Shown here in pieces: positions 25,613 to 33,924 of a stretch of 56,759 bases of DNA (position 1 is the first letter of the stretch; each line of letters starts with the position of its first letter). The stretch is from Aquipseudomonas alcaligenes MRY13-0052 (lineage in GTDB: Bacteria; Pseudomonadota; Gammaproteobacteria; Pseudomonadales; Pseudomonadaceae). Position numbers and translations under genes: made by a program. Where the stretch lies: positions 1 to 56,759 of the forward strand of contig BATO01000034.1 in NCBI GenBank assembly GCA_000474255.1. The letters are read 5' to 3'. Below the pieces are notes generated by a model. The model did no database searches and was not told the DNA's origin. It was given only the letters and a program-made list of their open reading frames with translations.

Positions 25613-26374
25613 ATGCACAACATCCTCATCACCGGGGCCGCCTCCGGCATCGGCCGGGCCACCGCGCGGCTGTTCCACGAGAAGGGCTGGACGGTGGGCC
25701 TGCTGGACATCGCCCCGCAGCCCCTGGAGGAACTCTCCGCCGAGCTGGGCGGGCTCTGGTACCAGGCCCTGGACGTCACCGACCTGGCCGCCGTCGAAGG
25801 CGCCCTGGCGGACTTCTGCGGGCGCCACGACGGCCAGCTGCGGTTGCTGTTCAACTGCGCGGGGTTGCTGCGTTTCGGCCACTTCGAGGCGATCGACATG
25901 GCCGAGCACGCGCGCATCCTCGCGGTGAACGTGCTGGGCCTGGTGCAGATGACCCACGCGGCCTTTCCCTACCTCAAGGCCACCGCCGACGCCCAGGTCA
26001 TCAACATGGGCTCGGCATCGGGGCTCTACGGCACGCCGCACATGGCCAGCTACTCCTCCTCCAAGTTCGCCGTGCGCGGTTTCACCGAGGGCCTGGAGCT
26101 GGAGTGGCGCCGCCATGGCATCCGTGTCGGCGACCTGATGCCGCCCTTCGTGCGCACGCCCATGGTCGAGAGCCAGCGCTTCGAGCCGCCGACCCTGCGC
26201 CGCCTGGGGGTCAACCTCAAGGCCGAGGACATCGCCGCAGCGGCCTGGCAGCAGGCCCACGGCGCCGCCGTGCACCGGCCCATCAGTGCGCTGTTCAAGC
26301 TGATGTACTGGTCTGGGCAGGTGTCGCCGCCCTGGATCAGCCGGCTGATCATGGGCTGGTTGAGCCGGGAGTAG
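25613..26374 (+). CDS. Short-chain dehydrogenase/reductase
   Basis: A 253-residue classical SDR. The cofactor motif TGAASGIGRA is at residues 7-16, FNCAGLL replaces NNAG near residue 83, and the catalytic Ser and YSSSK are near 136-154. The acidic residue at LLDIAP after beta-2 suggests NAD(H) preference. The ATG at 25613 follows GAGGGGG. As the third gene of the operon it could oxidise an alcohol released by the hydrolase, or supply the ketone used by the monooxygenase. Confidence 0.92.
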   Translation: MHNILITGAASGIGRATARLFHEKGWTVGLLDIAPQPLEELSAELGGLWYQALDVTDLAAVEGALADFCGRHDGQLRLLFNCAGLLRFGHFEAIDMAEHARILAVNVLGLVQMTHAAFPYLKATADAQVINMGSASGLYGTPHMASYSSSKFAVRGFTEGLELEWRRHGIRVGDLMPPFVRTPMVESQRFEPPTLRRLGVNLKAEDIAAAAWQQAHGAAVHRPISALFKLMYWSGQVSPPWISRLIMGWLSRE

Positions 26375-26727
26375 GGGGCGCTGAGGCCCTGCACGCCGGG
26401 TTGGCGATAAGCCCGGCGAATGGGCGCGGGGTGAGGTTCTATGGCGCGCTCGCCCGGCGCCATTCCCGTGCCGCCCGTCGTGCCGGTGGCGGGAAAATTC
26501 GCCCTTCGGCGGGCAGACCGGCCGAGCTGACGCTACCCTGCATTCTGATGCAGTAGATCGTTGTGCGTGAGCTGAAGCAGCGGCCGGTCCCGCTTTCGCG
26601 GGCCTGGCCAGGGCCTGTCCCATGTCCGTGGGGCAGCCCCGTGGCGGCGCCGCCGGGCGTCGCGAGGCCGAATCCTTCGGCCGTCTACAAGCGAAACTCA
26701 TCAATCGCCAGAGAGGAGGTCGTAACC
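26375..26727. other. Intergenic region upstream of rraB-like gene
   Basis: No gene is supported in these 353 bases. There is a small hairpin CTGCAT-TCTG-ATGCAG at 26538-26553 and a GGCGGCGCCGCC palindrome near 26642. The promoter of the RraB-like gene should be here, but I could not pick it. Confidence 0.5.
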
Positions 26728-27069
26728 ATGAGCACAACCTTCCACGATGACGTCAGCAGCAATGTTCTGCGCCGCATGAAAGAGGGCGGTTTCGATTTTG
26801 CCCGTGTGCACCCCATCGAGTTCTACGCCATCTTCCCCGACGAGGACCGGGCCCGGATGGCGGCGCGAAAATTCAGTGGCGAGTGGTTGAATGCCCAGGT
26901 TTCCCCCCGTGACGACGGGGCCTGGCACCTGCAGGTGAGCAAGGTCATGTATGCCACCCATTCCGGTATCGGTGATTTCGAGCACGACCTGGAGGAGCTG
27001 GTCGTACCACTGGGCGGAACCCTGGATGGATGGGGCGTGACCCAGGAATTGGCGGCGCCCGCGCGCTGA
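26728..27069 (+). CDS. RraB-family ribonuclease E inhibitor-like protein
   Basis: A 113-residue acidic cytoplasmic protein. The segment FDFARVHPIEFYAIFPDEDRARMAARKF near residues 22-49, and the end THSGIGDFEHDLEELVVPLGGTLDGWG, match the RraB/DUF695-like fold that binds and inhibits RNase E in E. coli. GAGGAGG nine bases before the ATG is a very strong ribosome site. A terminator-like hairpin follows. Whether it regulates RNase E in this species is not shown. Confidence 0.82.
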   Translation: MSTTFHDDVSSNVLRRMKEGGFDFARVHPIEFYAIFPDEDRARMAARKFSGEWLNAQVSPRDDGAWHLQVSKVMYATHSGIGDFEHDLEELVVPLGGTLDGWGVTQELAAPAR

Positions 27070-27091
27070 ATTCCCGTTCCCTTGCGCAATC

Positions 27092-27116
27092 ACCGGCCAG
27101 CCTCGTGCTGGCCGGT
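27092..27116 (+). terminator. Probable terminator of the RraB-like gene
   Basis: ACCGGCCAGC (27092-27101) and GCTGGCCGGT (27107-27116) form a perfect 10-bp stem with a five-base loop. The T tract after it is short, so termination efficiency is uncertain. Confidence 0.6.
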
Positions 27117-27118
27117 GT

Positions 27119-27192
27119 CGTTTCCGCAGTCGGAAAACTTACATTTTCCTGACTCGACCTCGGCACGGGCTTTGCCTCAGACTGCGGAAACG
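27119..27192 (+). promoter_or_regulatory. Nested inverted repeats before the amidotransferase gene
   Basis: CGTTTCCGCAGTC at 27119-27131 is perfectly complementary to GACTGCGGAAACG at 27180-27192. Immediately inside lies a second palindrome, GGAAAA-CTTACA-TTTTCC (27132-27149). The outer right arm is 10 bases upstream of the start codon and next to the GGAGGG ribosome site. Confidence 0.65.
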
Positions 27193-27202
27193 GAGGGTTC
27201 AC

Positions 27203-27946
27203 ATGACCGATATCCTGATTCTTACCCACGCGGATTTCTGCCCGCCCGGCCACCTTGCGAGCCTGCTGGACGCGGAGCAGCGGGCCTTCACGGTGCTGCG
27301 CGTGGACCAGGGCGAGTTGCAGGGCTATGACCTCGACCGCCCGAAAGCGGTAGCAGTGATGGGCGGGCCGATGAGCGTGAACGACCCACTGCCCTGGATC
27401 GAGGCAGAAATCGAAGCGCTGCGGCATTTCATCGCGCGGGACATCCCCATCATCGGCCACTGCCTCGGCGGCCAGTTGCTGGCGCGGGCGCTGGGGGCGG
27501 CGGTGCATCGCATGCCCTACACCGAGATCGGCTGGCAGCCCCTGGAGAAACGCGCACTGGCGGTGGGCAACCCCTGGGTGGCGCACCTGCCCATGCAGTT
27601 CCCGGTCTACCAGTGGCACAGCGACACCTTCGACCTGCCCAGCGGCGCCCAATGGCTGTTCGACAGCCCCTGGTGCCCGAACCAGGGCTTCGCCTGGGGC
27701 GACAAGGTGCTGGCCCTGCAAGGCCACCCGGAAATGACCGAAGAGCTGGTGCAGCTGTGGCTGACCGACTGGGCCCACCTGCTCGACGAGACCCAGCCCA
27801 GCCAGCAGGCCAAGGGCCGCATGCTCACCGACCTGCCGGCCAAGGTGGAGGCGCTGCACGGGGTAGCGGAGGGGTTCTACCGCCGCTGGCTGGACCTGGC
27901 CTTCCAGGATCAGCCCCTGCGCATGGCCCCCGCGCTGAGCGCCTAG
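27203..27946 (+). CDS. Class I glutamine amidotransferase family protein
   Basis: A 247-residue stand-alone class I glutaminase-fold protein. The nucleophile elbow GHCLGGQLLARALG puts Cys near residue 95, and the catalytic His-Glu pair is in QGHPEMT near residue 180. VMGGPMSVND near residue 53 is the usual oxyanion strand. Relatives are annotated as GMP synthase-like amidotransferases or gamma-glutamyl hydrolases such as PuuD. No ammonia-accepting partner is adjacent, so the acceptor is unknown. GGAGGG precedes the ATG, and two nested inverted repeats sit just upstream. Confidence 0.88.
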   Translation: MTDILILTHADFCPPGHLASLLDAEQRAFTVLRVDQGELQGYDLDRPKAVAVMGGPMSVNDPLPWIEAEIEALRHFIARDIPIIGHCLGGQLLARALGAAVHRMPYTEIGWQPLEKRALAVGNPWVAHLPMQFPVYQWHSDTFDLPSGAQWLFDSPWCPNQGFAWGDKVLALQGHPEMTEELVQLWLTDWAHLLDETQPSQQAKGRMLTDLPAKVEALHGVAEGFYRRWLDLAFQDQPLRMAPALSA

Positions 27947-27956
27947 CGTTGGGTTC

Positions 27957-28126
27957 CGGTGGGCTGAAGCCCACGACAGGGCGTCGAGTGCTTCGCGCTC
28001 CAGTGCGTAGGGCGGGTGAAACCCGCGGCGTCACGCACCATTGTCGGGTTGCACCCGACCTACATCAGGCGCAGACCCTGTAGGGGCGAATTCATTCGCC
28101 AAGCGGTGCGCAGCGCCGCCGCTCTT
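27957..28126. repeat. Cluster of extragenic palindromes
   Basis: The cluster contains GGTGGGCTGAAGCCCAC at about 27959, the GTAGGGCGGGTGAAACCCGC/TCGGGTTGCACCCGACC pair at about 28007-28061, and a GGGGCGAATTCATTCGCC copy near 28083. All three types recur elsewhere in the window. Confidence 0.75.
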
Positions 28127-28139
28127 GTGGGCGTGAACG

Positions 28140-29297
28140 CTAGCGCCCACCCATGATCGCGATGTAGTCCTGGGTCCAGCGGCTGTAGGGCACGCACTGC
28201 CCGTCGCCGCACTTGGCCTGGGGCGTTTTCCAGAAGGCGATCTTGTCGAACTGGTCGTAGCCGTTGGTGGCACAGCCGCCGGCGCCGAGCAGTTCGCTGC
28301 CGCTGCAGCCCTTGGGCACCGCCGGCACCGAGCCGAACCAGGCGGCCACATCGCCCTGTACCTTGGGCTCCAGGGACCAGTTCATCCACTTGTAGGCGCA
28401 GTTGGGGTGCTTGGCTTCGGCGTGCAACATGGTGGTGTCGGCCCAGCCGGTGGAGCCCTCCACGGGAATGGTGGAGGCGATGGGTTGCTTGTCGCCGCGC
28501 AGGGCGTTGACCTGGTAGGGCCAGGAGCCCGAGGCGACCACGCCTTCGTTCTTGAAGTCGCTCATCTGCACCGTCGCGTCGTGCCAGTAGCGGTGGATCA
28601 GCGGCTGCTGGCCGCGCAGCAGGGCGATCACGGCGGCGTACTGCTCTTCGTTCAGCGCATAGGGGTCGCCGATGCCCAGTTCGGGCCGGGTGGTGCGCAG
28701 GTAAAGGGCGGCGTCGGCGATGTAGATGGGGCCGTCATAGGCCTGCACGCGGCCCTTGTTGCTCTTGCCGTCGGGCAGGGTGGTTTCCTCGAACACCACC
28801 TTCCAGCTGGTCGGCGCCTTGGGGAACACCTGGGTGTTGTACATCAGCACGTTCGGCCCCCACTGGTAGGGCGTGCCGAAGTGCTGCCCGGCCACGCTGT
28901 GCCAGGGGGCGTCCTTGAGCCGGTCGTCGAGGTTCTTCCAGTTGGGGATCAGCGCGACGTTGATCGGCTGCACGCGCTTGCCCGCCACCAGGCGCAGGGA
29001 GGCATCGCCCGAGGCGGTGACCAGGTCGTAGCCGCCCTTGGCCATCAGGCTGACCATCTCGTCGGAGGTGGCGGCGGTCTTCACGTTGACCTTGCAGCCG
29101 CTGTCCTTCTCGAAGGCGGTGACCCAGTCGTAGGCCTTGTCGGTTTCGCCGCGCTCGATGTAGCCGGGCCAGGCAATGATGTCGAGCGCACCTTCGCCCT
29201 CGCCGAGTTGCTTCAGGGGTTCGGCGGCCTGCAGCGCGCCGCTGAGCAACAGGCTGGCGCAGGCGAAGGCCGGGAGGGTGGTCCGGATGAAAGGCAT
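28140..29297 (-). CDS. Periplasmic polyamine-type ABC substrate-binding protein (YdcS-like), orphan
   Basis: A 385-residue protein with a signal peptide (FACASLLLSGALQAAEP, cleavage near residue 25) and a type II periplasmic binding fold of the PotD/YdcS group. Family segments include LDIIAWPGYIERG, GYDLVTASGDASLRL, YQWGPNVLMYN and STIPVEGSTGWADT. At least six cysteines lie in the mature part, four of them in the last 70 residues, more than usual. No permease or ATPase gene is adjacent, so it is an orphan or works with a transporter elsewhere. Polyamine or opine-like ligands are possible. Confidence 0.88.
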   Translation of the reverse strand: MPFIRTTLPAFACASLLLSGALQAAEPLKQLGEGEGALDIIAWPGYIERGETDKAYDWVTAFEKDSGCKVNVKTAATSDEMVSLMAKGGYDLVTASGDASLRLVAGKRVQPINVALIPNWKNLDDRLKDAPWHSVAGQHFGTPYQWGPNVLMYNTQVFPKAPTSWKVVFEETTLPDGKSNKGRVQAYDGPIYIADAALYLRTTRPELGIGDPYALNEEQYAAVIALLRGQQPLIHRYWHDATVQMSDFKNEGVVASGSWPYQVNALRGDKQPIASTIPVEGSTGWADTTMLHAEAKHPNCAYKWMNWSLEPKVQGDVAAWFGSVPAVPKGCSGSELLGAGGCATNGYDQFDKIAFWKTPQAKCGDGQCVPYSRWTQDYIAIMGGR

Positions 29298-29692
29298 GGT
29301 CGACTCCTGTTGCGGCTGCGGGCGGAGCCTGGGCGGCGGACGCCGGAGGGGCGGGCCTTGAGGCGGGAGGTGCTCAAGGCAGCGTAGTTCGGGGCCTGTG
29401 GCCTGACAAGGACGGTTACCGATGGCGCCGGGCAGGCTGGCGGACGTGTCCTAGACTGCTTGCGTGGGCGCATTCGCGATAAGCGAAGAAATAGGGAACA
29501 AGTACGCGCAGGCCCCCGTCCTAATTCGTATCGCCGCCAAACGGGGCGGTAGCCACCGTTCCGCTCTCCCGCCTGCACCAAGGCAGTGCGCGGTGGCGAG
29601 TGGCTGATTGCAAGTCATTGATACGTATAGGGTTGAGTCGCTGGCACGAGGCTTGCGACTGCAAGATGGTCGGTGGTGACAAGGAGTCCGGC
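29298..29692. other. Intergenic region before the Anbu operon
   Basis: This 395-base space between divergent genes carries no supported gene. I see the palindrome ATACGTAT at 29622-29629 and a small hairpin CTTGC-GACT-GCAAG at 29652-29665 just before the AAGGAG ribosome site of the ATP-grasp gene. Promoters for both directions should lie here. Confidence 0.5.
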
Positions 29693-31102
29693 ATGGCCCG
29701 CACCTTTTTTGACGAAATGTATGACGCGAACGGCGACTGCCGTCCGCATTACCGGGAATTCGCCCGCTGGTTGGCCGATACCCCCGAGGAACTGCTTGCC
29801 CAGAGGCGGCGCGAAGCCGACCTGCTGTTCCATAGGGCAGGCATCACCTTCACCCTCTACGGGGACGAGCAGGGCACCGAGCGCCTGATCCCCTTCGACA
29901 CCATTCCCCGCTCCATCCCCATGAGCGAGTGGCGCGTCGTCGAACGCGGCTGCATCCAGCGCGTCAAGGCGCTGAACATGTTCCTCGCCGACCTCTACCA
30001 CGGCCAGCGCATCATCAAGGCGGGCATCGTCCCGGCCGAGCAGGTGCTGGCCAACGAGGGCTACCAGATCGCCATGCAGGGCCTGGACCTGCACCGCGAC
30101 ATCTACGCCCATATCGCCGGCGTGGACCTGGTGCGCGACGGCGACGGCACCTACTACGTGCTCGAAGACAACCTGCGGACTCCCAGCGGCGTCAGCTACA
30201 TGCTGGAAGACCGCAAGATGATGATGCGCCTGTTCCCCGAGCTGTTCTCGGCCCAGCGCGTAGCCCCCATCGACCACTACCCGAACCTGCTGCTGGAGAC
30301 CCTCAAGAGCTCCAGCCCGCTGGATAACCCCAGCGTCGTGGTGCTCACCCCGGGGCGCTTCAACAGCGCCTACTTCGAGCACGCCTTCCTTGCCCGCGAG
30401 ATGGGCGTGGAACTGGTGGAGGGCGCCGACCTGTTCGTCCGCGACGACCGCGTCTACATGCGTACCACCTCCGGCCCGCAGCCGGTGGACGTAATCTACC
30501 GCCGCCTCGACGATGCCTTCCTTGACCCGCTGGCTTTCAACCCGGACTCCATGCTCGGCGTGCCCGGCCTGCTGGCGGCCTACCGCTCCGGCAACGTAGT
30601 GCTGGCCAACGCCATCGGCACCGGGGTGGCGGACGACAAGTCGATCTACCCCTATGTCGGCGACATGATCCGCTTCTACCTGGACGAGGAACCCATCCTC
30701 GCCAACGTGCCCACCTGGCAGTGCCGCAAGCCCGAGGAGCTGTCCCATGTGCTGGCCAACCTGCCGGAACTGGTGGTGAAGGAAACCCAGGGCTCCGGCG
30801 GCTACGGCATGCTGGTCGGCCCGGCCGCCACCAAGGCCGAGATCGAAGCCTTCCGCGAACGCCTCAAGGCGCGCCCGGAGGCCTACATCGCCCAGCCCAC
30901 GCTGAGCCTCTCCACCTGCCCGACCTTCGTCGAGAAGGGCATCGCCCCGCGGCATATCGACCTGCGCCCGTTCGTCCTCTCCGGCCGCGAAACGCGCCTG
31001 GTGCCCGGCGGCCTGACGCGCGTCGCGCTACGCGAAGGCTCGCTGGTGGTCAACTCGTCGCAGGGCGGCGGTACCAAAGACACCTGGATCGTGGAGGACT
31101 GA
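29693..31102 (+). CDS. Circularly permuted ATP-grasp type 2 protein (Anbu operon)
   Basis: A 469-residue protein of the CP_ATPgrasp/DUF404-407 family, predicted to form amide or peptide bonds using ATP. Recognisable blocks are [16 protein letters not shown] near residue 163, [17 protein letters not shown] near residue 360, and [24 protein letters not shown] near residue 423, which holds metal- and ATP-binding residues. AAGGAG precedes the ATG. It is the first gene of a four-gene set with alpha-E, transglutaminase and Anbu, separated from the second by three bases. The family is described bioinformatically as an amidoligase; its substrate is unknown. Confidence 0.92.
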   Translation: MARTFFDEMYDANGDCRPHYREFARWLADTPEELLAQRRREADLLFHRAGITFTLYGDEQGTERLIPFDTIPRSIPMSEWRVVERGCIQRVKALNMFLADLYHGQRIIKAGIVPAEQVLANEGYQIAMQGLDLHRDIYAHIAGVDLVRDGDGTYYVLEDNLRTPSGVSYMLEDRKMMMRLFPELFSAQRVAPIDHYPNLLLETLKSSSPLDNPSVVVLTPGRFNSAYFEHAFLAREMGVELVEGADLFVRDDRVYMRTTSGPQPVDVIYRRLDDAFLDPLAFNPDSMLGVPGLLAAYRSGNVVLANAIGTGVADDKSIYPYVGDMIRFYLDEEPILANVPTWQCRKPEELSHVLANLPELVVKETQGSGGYGMLVGPAATKAEIEAFRERLKARPEAYIAQPTLSLSTCPTFVEKGIAPRHIDLRPFVLSGRETRLVPGGLTRVALREGSLVVNSSQGGGTKDTWIVED

Positions 31103-31105
31103 CCC

Positions 31106-32056
31106 GTGCTGAGCCGTACTGCCTCCGATCTGTACTGGATGTCGCGCTACCTGGAACGCGCCGAGAACCTCGCGCGCATGCTCGATGTGAGCTACTCGCT
31201 GTCGCTGATGCCCCAGGACGGCCGTGGCGATGGCCTGGAAGAGCTGGCCATGCCGCTGCTGATCACCGGCACCCTGGACGCCTACCTGACCCGCCACGGC
31301 CAGCTGCACGCCGAGCGCATGCTGCACTTCTTTGCCCTCGATGCGGAGAACCCGGCGAGCATCTACAGCTGCCTGGGTGCCGCCCGTACCAACGCCCATG
31401 CCGTGCGCGGCCGCATCACAGCCGACATGTGGGAGAACATCAACGCCACCTGGCTGGAGATGCGCGGCATCGCCGGCGAGGGCCTGGGGCGCTATGGCAT
31501 CAAGCGCTTCTGCGAGTGGGTCAAGGAGCGTTCGCACCTGTTCCGCGGCGCCACCTTCGGCACCATCATGCGCCACGACCCCTACCGCTTCATCCGTCTC
31601 GGAACCTTCATAGAACGGGCGGACAATACGCTGCGCCTGCTCGATGCACGCTACGAGATGCTCGGCGAGGAGGCGGAGGAGGTCAGCGATACGTCCGCAC
31701 GTGGCTACTACCAGTGGAGCGCCTTGCTCCGCGCGCTGTCGTCCTTCGAGGCGTACACGGAAGTCTTCCGTGGCTCGCCCGGTGCGCGCCAGGTGTCCGA
31801 GCTGCTGTTGCTGCGCCCCGATGTGCCGCGCTCCCTGCGGGCCTGCATGGAGGAGCTCAACCTGATCCTCTCCAGCCTGCCCGGCGAGAACGGCCGGCCG
31901 GCCCAGCGCCTGGCCGCCGAGCTGGATGCACGCCTGCGCTACACGAGCATCGACGAGATCCTCGGTGAGGGCCTGCACGGCTGGCTCACCGACTTCATTC
32001 TGCTGGTTCGCCAATTGGCCAGAGCGATCCACAGCTCTTATCTGGAGGCCGTATGA
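31106..32056 (+). CDS. Alpha-E domain protein (Anbu operon)
   Basis: A 316-residue, nearly all-helical protein of the alpha-E (DUF403) family. It begins LSRTASDLYWMSRYLERAENLARML, the family hallmark, and contains FIRLGTFIERADNTLRLLDARYE near residue 166. Alpha-E proteins are always found with circularly permuted ATP-grasp partners, sometimes fused to them, and are thought to support the same ligation reaction. It starts with GTG three bases after the ATP-grasp stop and overlaps the transglutaminase gene by four bases (ATGA). Its biochemical role is not established. Confidence 0.92.
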   Translation: MLSRTASDLYWMSRYLERAENLARMLDVSYSLSLMPQDGRGDGLEELAMPLLITGTLDAYLTRHGQLHAERMLHFFALDAENPASIYSCLGAARTNAHAVRGRITADMWENINATWLEMRGIAGEGLGRYGIKRFCEWVKERSHLFRGATFGTIMRHDPYRFIRLGTFIERADNTLRLLDARYEMLGEEAEEVSDTSARGYYQWSALLRALSSFEAYTEVFRGSPGARQVSELLLLRPDVPRSLRACMEELNLILSSLPGENGRPAQRLAAELDARLRYTSIDEILGEGLHGWLTDFILLVRQLARAIHSSYLEAV

Positions 32057-32856
32057 AACTGTCCATCCGCCACGAAACCACCTATCGCTACGACGACCAG
32101 GTTCGCGCGAGCATCCAGTACCTGCGCCTGACGCCCCACGACAGCGAGCGCCAGCACATCCTCAGCTGGCAGCTCGACCTGCCACGCCCGGTGCGCGCGC
32201 AGATCGACCCCTACGGCAACATCCTCCACGTGCTGACCCTGGATGAACCCCACGAGGCCATCGTCATCGGCGCCCGTGGCCAGGTGGAGATCGACGAGCA
32301 CAGCGAGGCCGAGCACGACAAGCTCTCGGCGCTGCCCTTCCTGCGCTCCACCCGCCTGACTGCGGCGGACGAGGCATTGCGTGCCTTCGCCCACAACCAC
32401 TGCCAGCTGCGGCCAGAGCGCAGCGGCCTGATCACCCTGATGGACGCGCTGCACGAGCACATCGACTACCAGACCGGCGTCACCGCCGTGGACAGCACCG
32501 CCGCCGAGGCCTTCGCCGGTCGCGCGGGGGTTTGCCAGGACCATACCCACGCCTTCCTCGCCTGCGCCCGCACCCTCGGCGTGCCGGCGCGCTTCGTCTC
32601 CGGCTACCTGTACAAGGAGAACAACGCCCACCTGGTCAGCCACGCCTGGGCGGAGGCCTGGCTGGGCGATGCCTGGTACAGCTTCGACGTCACCAACCGT
32701 CTGTCCCGCCCGGAGCGCCACCTCAAGCTCGCCGTCGGCCTGGACTACCTGGACGCCTGCCCGGTGCGCGGCATGCGCCGTGGCGGCGGCGAGCAGATGC
32801 ACGCACGTGCGGATGTCGCCGTACCGCCGTTGCTGATGGTCCAGGAACAGCAGTAA
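32053..32856 (+). CDS. Transglutaminase-like cysteine protease (Anbu operon)
   Basis: A 267-residue protein with an N-terminal beta domain (Bact_transglu_N, about 1-85, beginning MKLSIRHETTYRYDDQVRAS) and a transglutaminase-like papain-fold core. The catalytic Cys is in GVCQDHTHAFL near residue 160, His in SHAWAEAWL near 197, and Asp in FDVTNRL near 213. Bacterial members of this operon are predicted peptidases or amidases rather than crosslinkers. Its ATG overlaps alpha-E. A 131-base gap containing a large hairpin follows before the Anbu gene. Confidence 0.92.
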   Translation: MKLSIRHETTYRYDDQVRASIQYLRLTPHDSERQHILSWQLDLPRPVRAQIDPYGNILHVLTLDEPHEAIVIGARGQVEIDEHSEAEHDKLSALPFLRSTRLTAADEALRAFAHNHCQLRPERSGLITLMDALHEHIDYQTGVTAVDSTAAEAFAGRAGVCQDHTHAFLACARTLGVPARFVSGYLYKENNAHLVSHAWAEAWLGDAWYSFDVTNRLSRPERHLKLAVGLDYLDACPVRGMRRGGGEQMHARADVAVPPLLMVQEQQ

Positions 32857-32879
32857 CACGCGTCACAGGACTTCTCGCC

Positions 32880-32937
32880 GCATCACCGGTCATTCGACTG
32901 CCCGCCTGCCATCCCGGCAGGCACGGGCCGGTGATGC
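32880..32937 (+). promoter_or_regulatory. Large stem-loop between transglutaminase and Anbu genes
   Basis: GCATCACCGG (32880-32889) pairs perfectly with CCGGTGATGC (32928-32937). Inside it GCCTGCC (32904-32910) pairs with GGCAGGC (32916-32922). There is no T run, so it is more likely an mRNA stability, attenuation or partial-termination element than a full terminator. Confidence 0.65.
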
Positions 32938-32987
32938 CGAAGCGCAAGGCGCGGGGGAGGCGGGGGGCATAAAAACGGGAGAGAACC

Positions 32988-33719
32988 ATGACCTACTGCG
33001 TCGCCATGCACCTTGCCGATGGCCTGGTGTTCGTTTCCGATTCGCGCACCAACGCGGGCATCGACCACATCGCCACCTTCCGCAAGCTCTTCACCTTCGG
33101 CACGCCGGGCGAACGCCTGATCGTGCTGCAGACGGCGGGCAACCTGGCCACCTCGCAATCGGTGGTCAACCTGCTCAAGCAGCGCCTGGGCAGTACCCTG
33201 GTGAACCTCGACAGCGTGCCCACGCTCTACGACGCCACCGCCCTGGTCGCCGAGACCATCCGCGAGGTGGTCGCCCGCGACGGCGCGCCGCTGGCGGGCA
33301 ACACCGACCTGACCTGCTCCTTCCTGGTCGGCGGGCAGATCGCCGGCCAGCCGCCCGCGCTGTACAGCATCTACCCCCAGGGCAACTTCATCCAGGCCAC
33401 CGAGGACACTCCCTTCCTGCAATTGGGGGAGAGCAAGTACGGCAAGCCGATCCTCGATCGCAACCTCAAGCACGACACCAGTCTGGAGGAGGCACTGCGC
33501 TGCGCGCTGGTCTCCTTCGACTCCACCATCCGCAGTAACCTCTCGGTGGGCATGCCGCTGGACCTACTGGTCTACCACACCGACAGCCTGATCCTCCCCG
33601 CCGGCTACCGCGTCACCGAAGACGACGAGTACTACGAAGGCGTGCGCCGCCAATGGGCCGCCGGCCTGCACGAGGTGCTGGAGAAGCTACCGGCGCCGCC
33701 GGCGGCGTACAACGTCTGA
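32988..33719 (+). CDS. Anbu, proteasome-type peptidase homologue
   Basis: A 243-residue Ntn-hydrolase of the Anbu (ancestral beta-subunit, bacterial proteasome homologue) family. After Met removal Thr2 would be the N-terminal nucleophile; the supporting residues are Asp18 in VSDSRTN and Lys33 in FRKLF, as in proteasome beta subunits. No propeptide is present. A GGGAGAG site precedes the ATG. It closes the four-gene operon with ATP-grasp, alpha-E and transglutaminase proteins. Anbu structures are known, but its natural substrate and physiological role are unclear. It lacks an HslU- or Mpa-like ATPase neighbour here. Confidence 0.93.
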   Translation: MTYCVAMHLADGLVFVSDSRTNAGIDHIATFRKLFTFGTPGERLIVLQTAGNLATSQSVVNLLKQRLGSTLVNLDSVPTLYDATALVAETIREVVARDGAPLAGNTDLTCSFLVGGQIAGQPPALYSIYPQGNFIQATEDTPFLQLGESKYGKPILDRNLKHDTSLEEALRCALVSFDSTIRSNLSVGMPLDLLVYHTDSLILPAGYRVTEDDEYYEGVRRQWAAGLHEVLEKLPAPPAAYNV

Positions 33720-33739
33720 CGGCGAGGTCACGGGCGGCG

Positions 33740-33915
33740 CGAAAGAGCGGGCGAATGAATTCGCCCCTACAGGGTTGCCAGGCTGGGCATCGCTGCGTTG
33801 GGCCTCGCTGCGCTCGGCGCCAACCTACGGCACCGGCTGTGGGAGCGGCTTCAGCCGCGAAAGGGGCGGGCAGGGTGCCGGCTTTATCGCGAATGAATTC
33901 GCTCCCACGGGTTGG
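33740..33915. repeat. Cluster of extragenic palindromes after the Anbu operon
   Basis: A GGGCGAATGAATTCGCCC copy lies near 33752, a GGGAGCGGCTTCAGCCGC copy near 33840 and a GCGAATGAATTCGC copy near 33889. Bases 33796-33831 (a TTGGGCC...GCGCCAA palindrome) are identical over 36 bases to 56651-56686. The cluster separates two convergent operons and may help end both transcripts. Confidence 0.75.
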
Positions 33916-33924
33916 GCCTATCCC

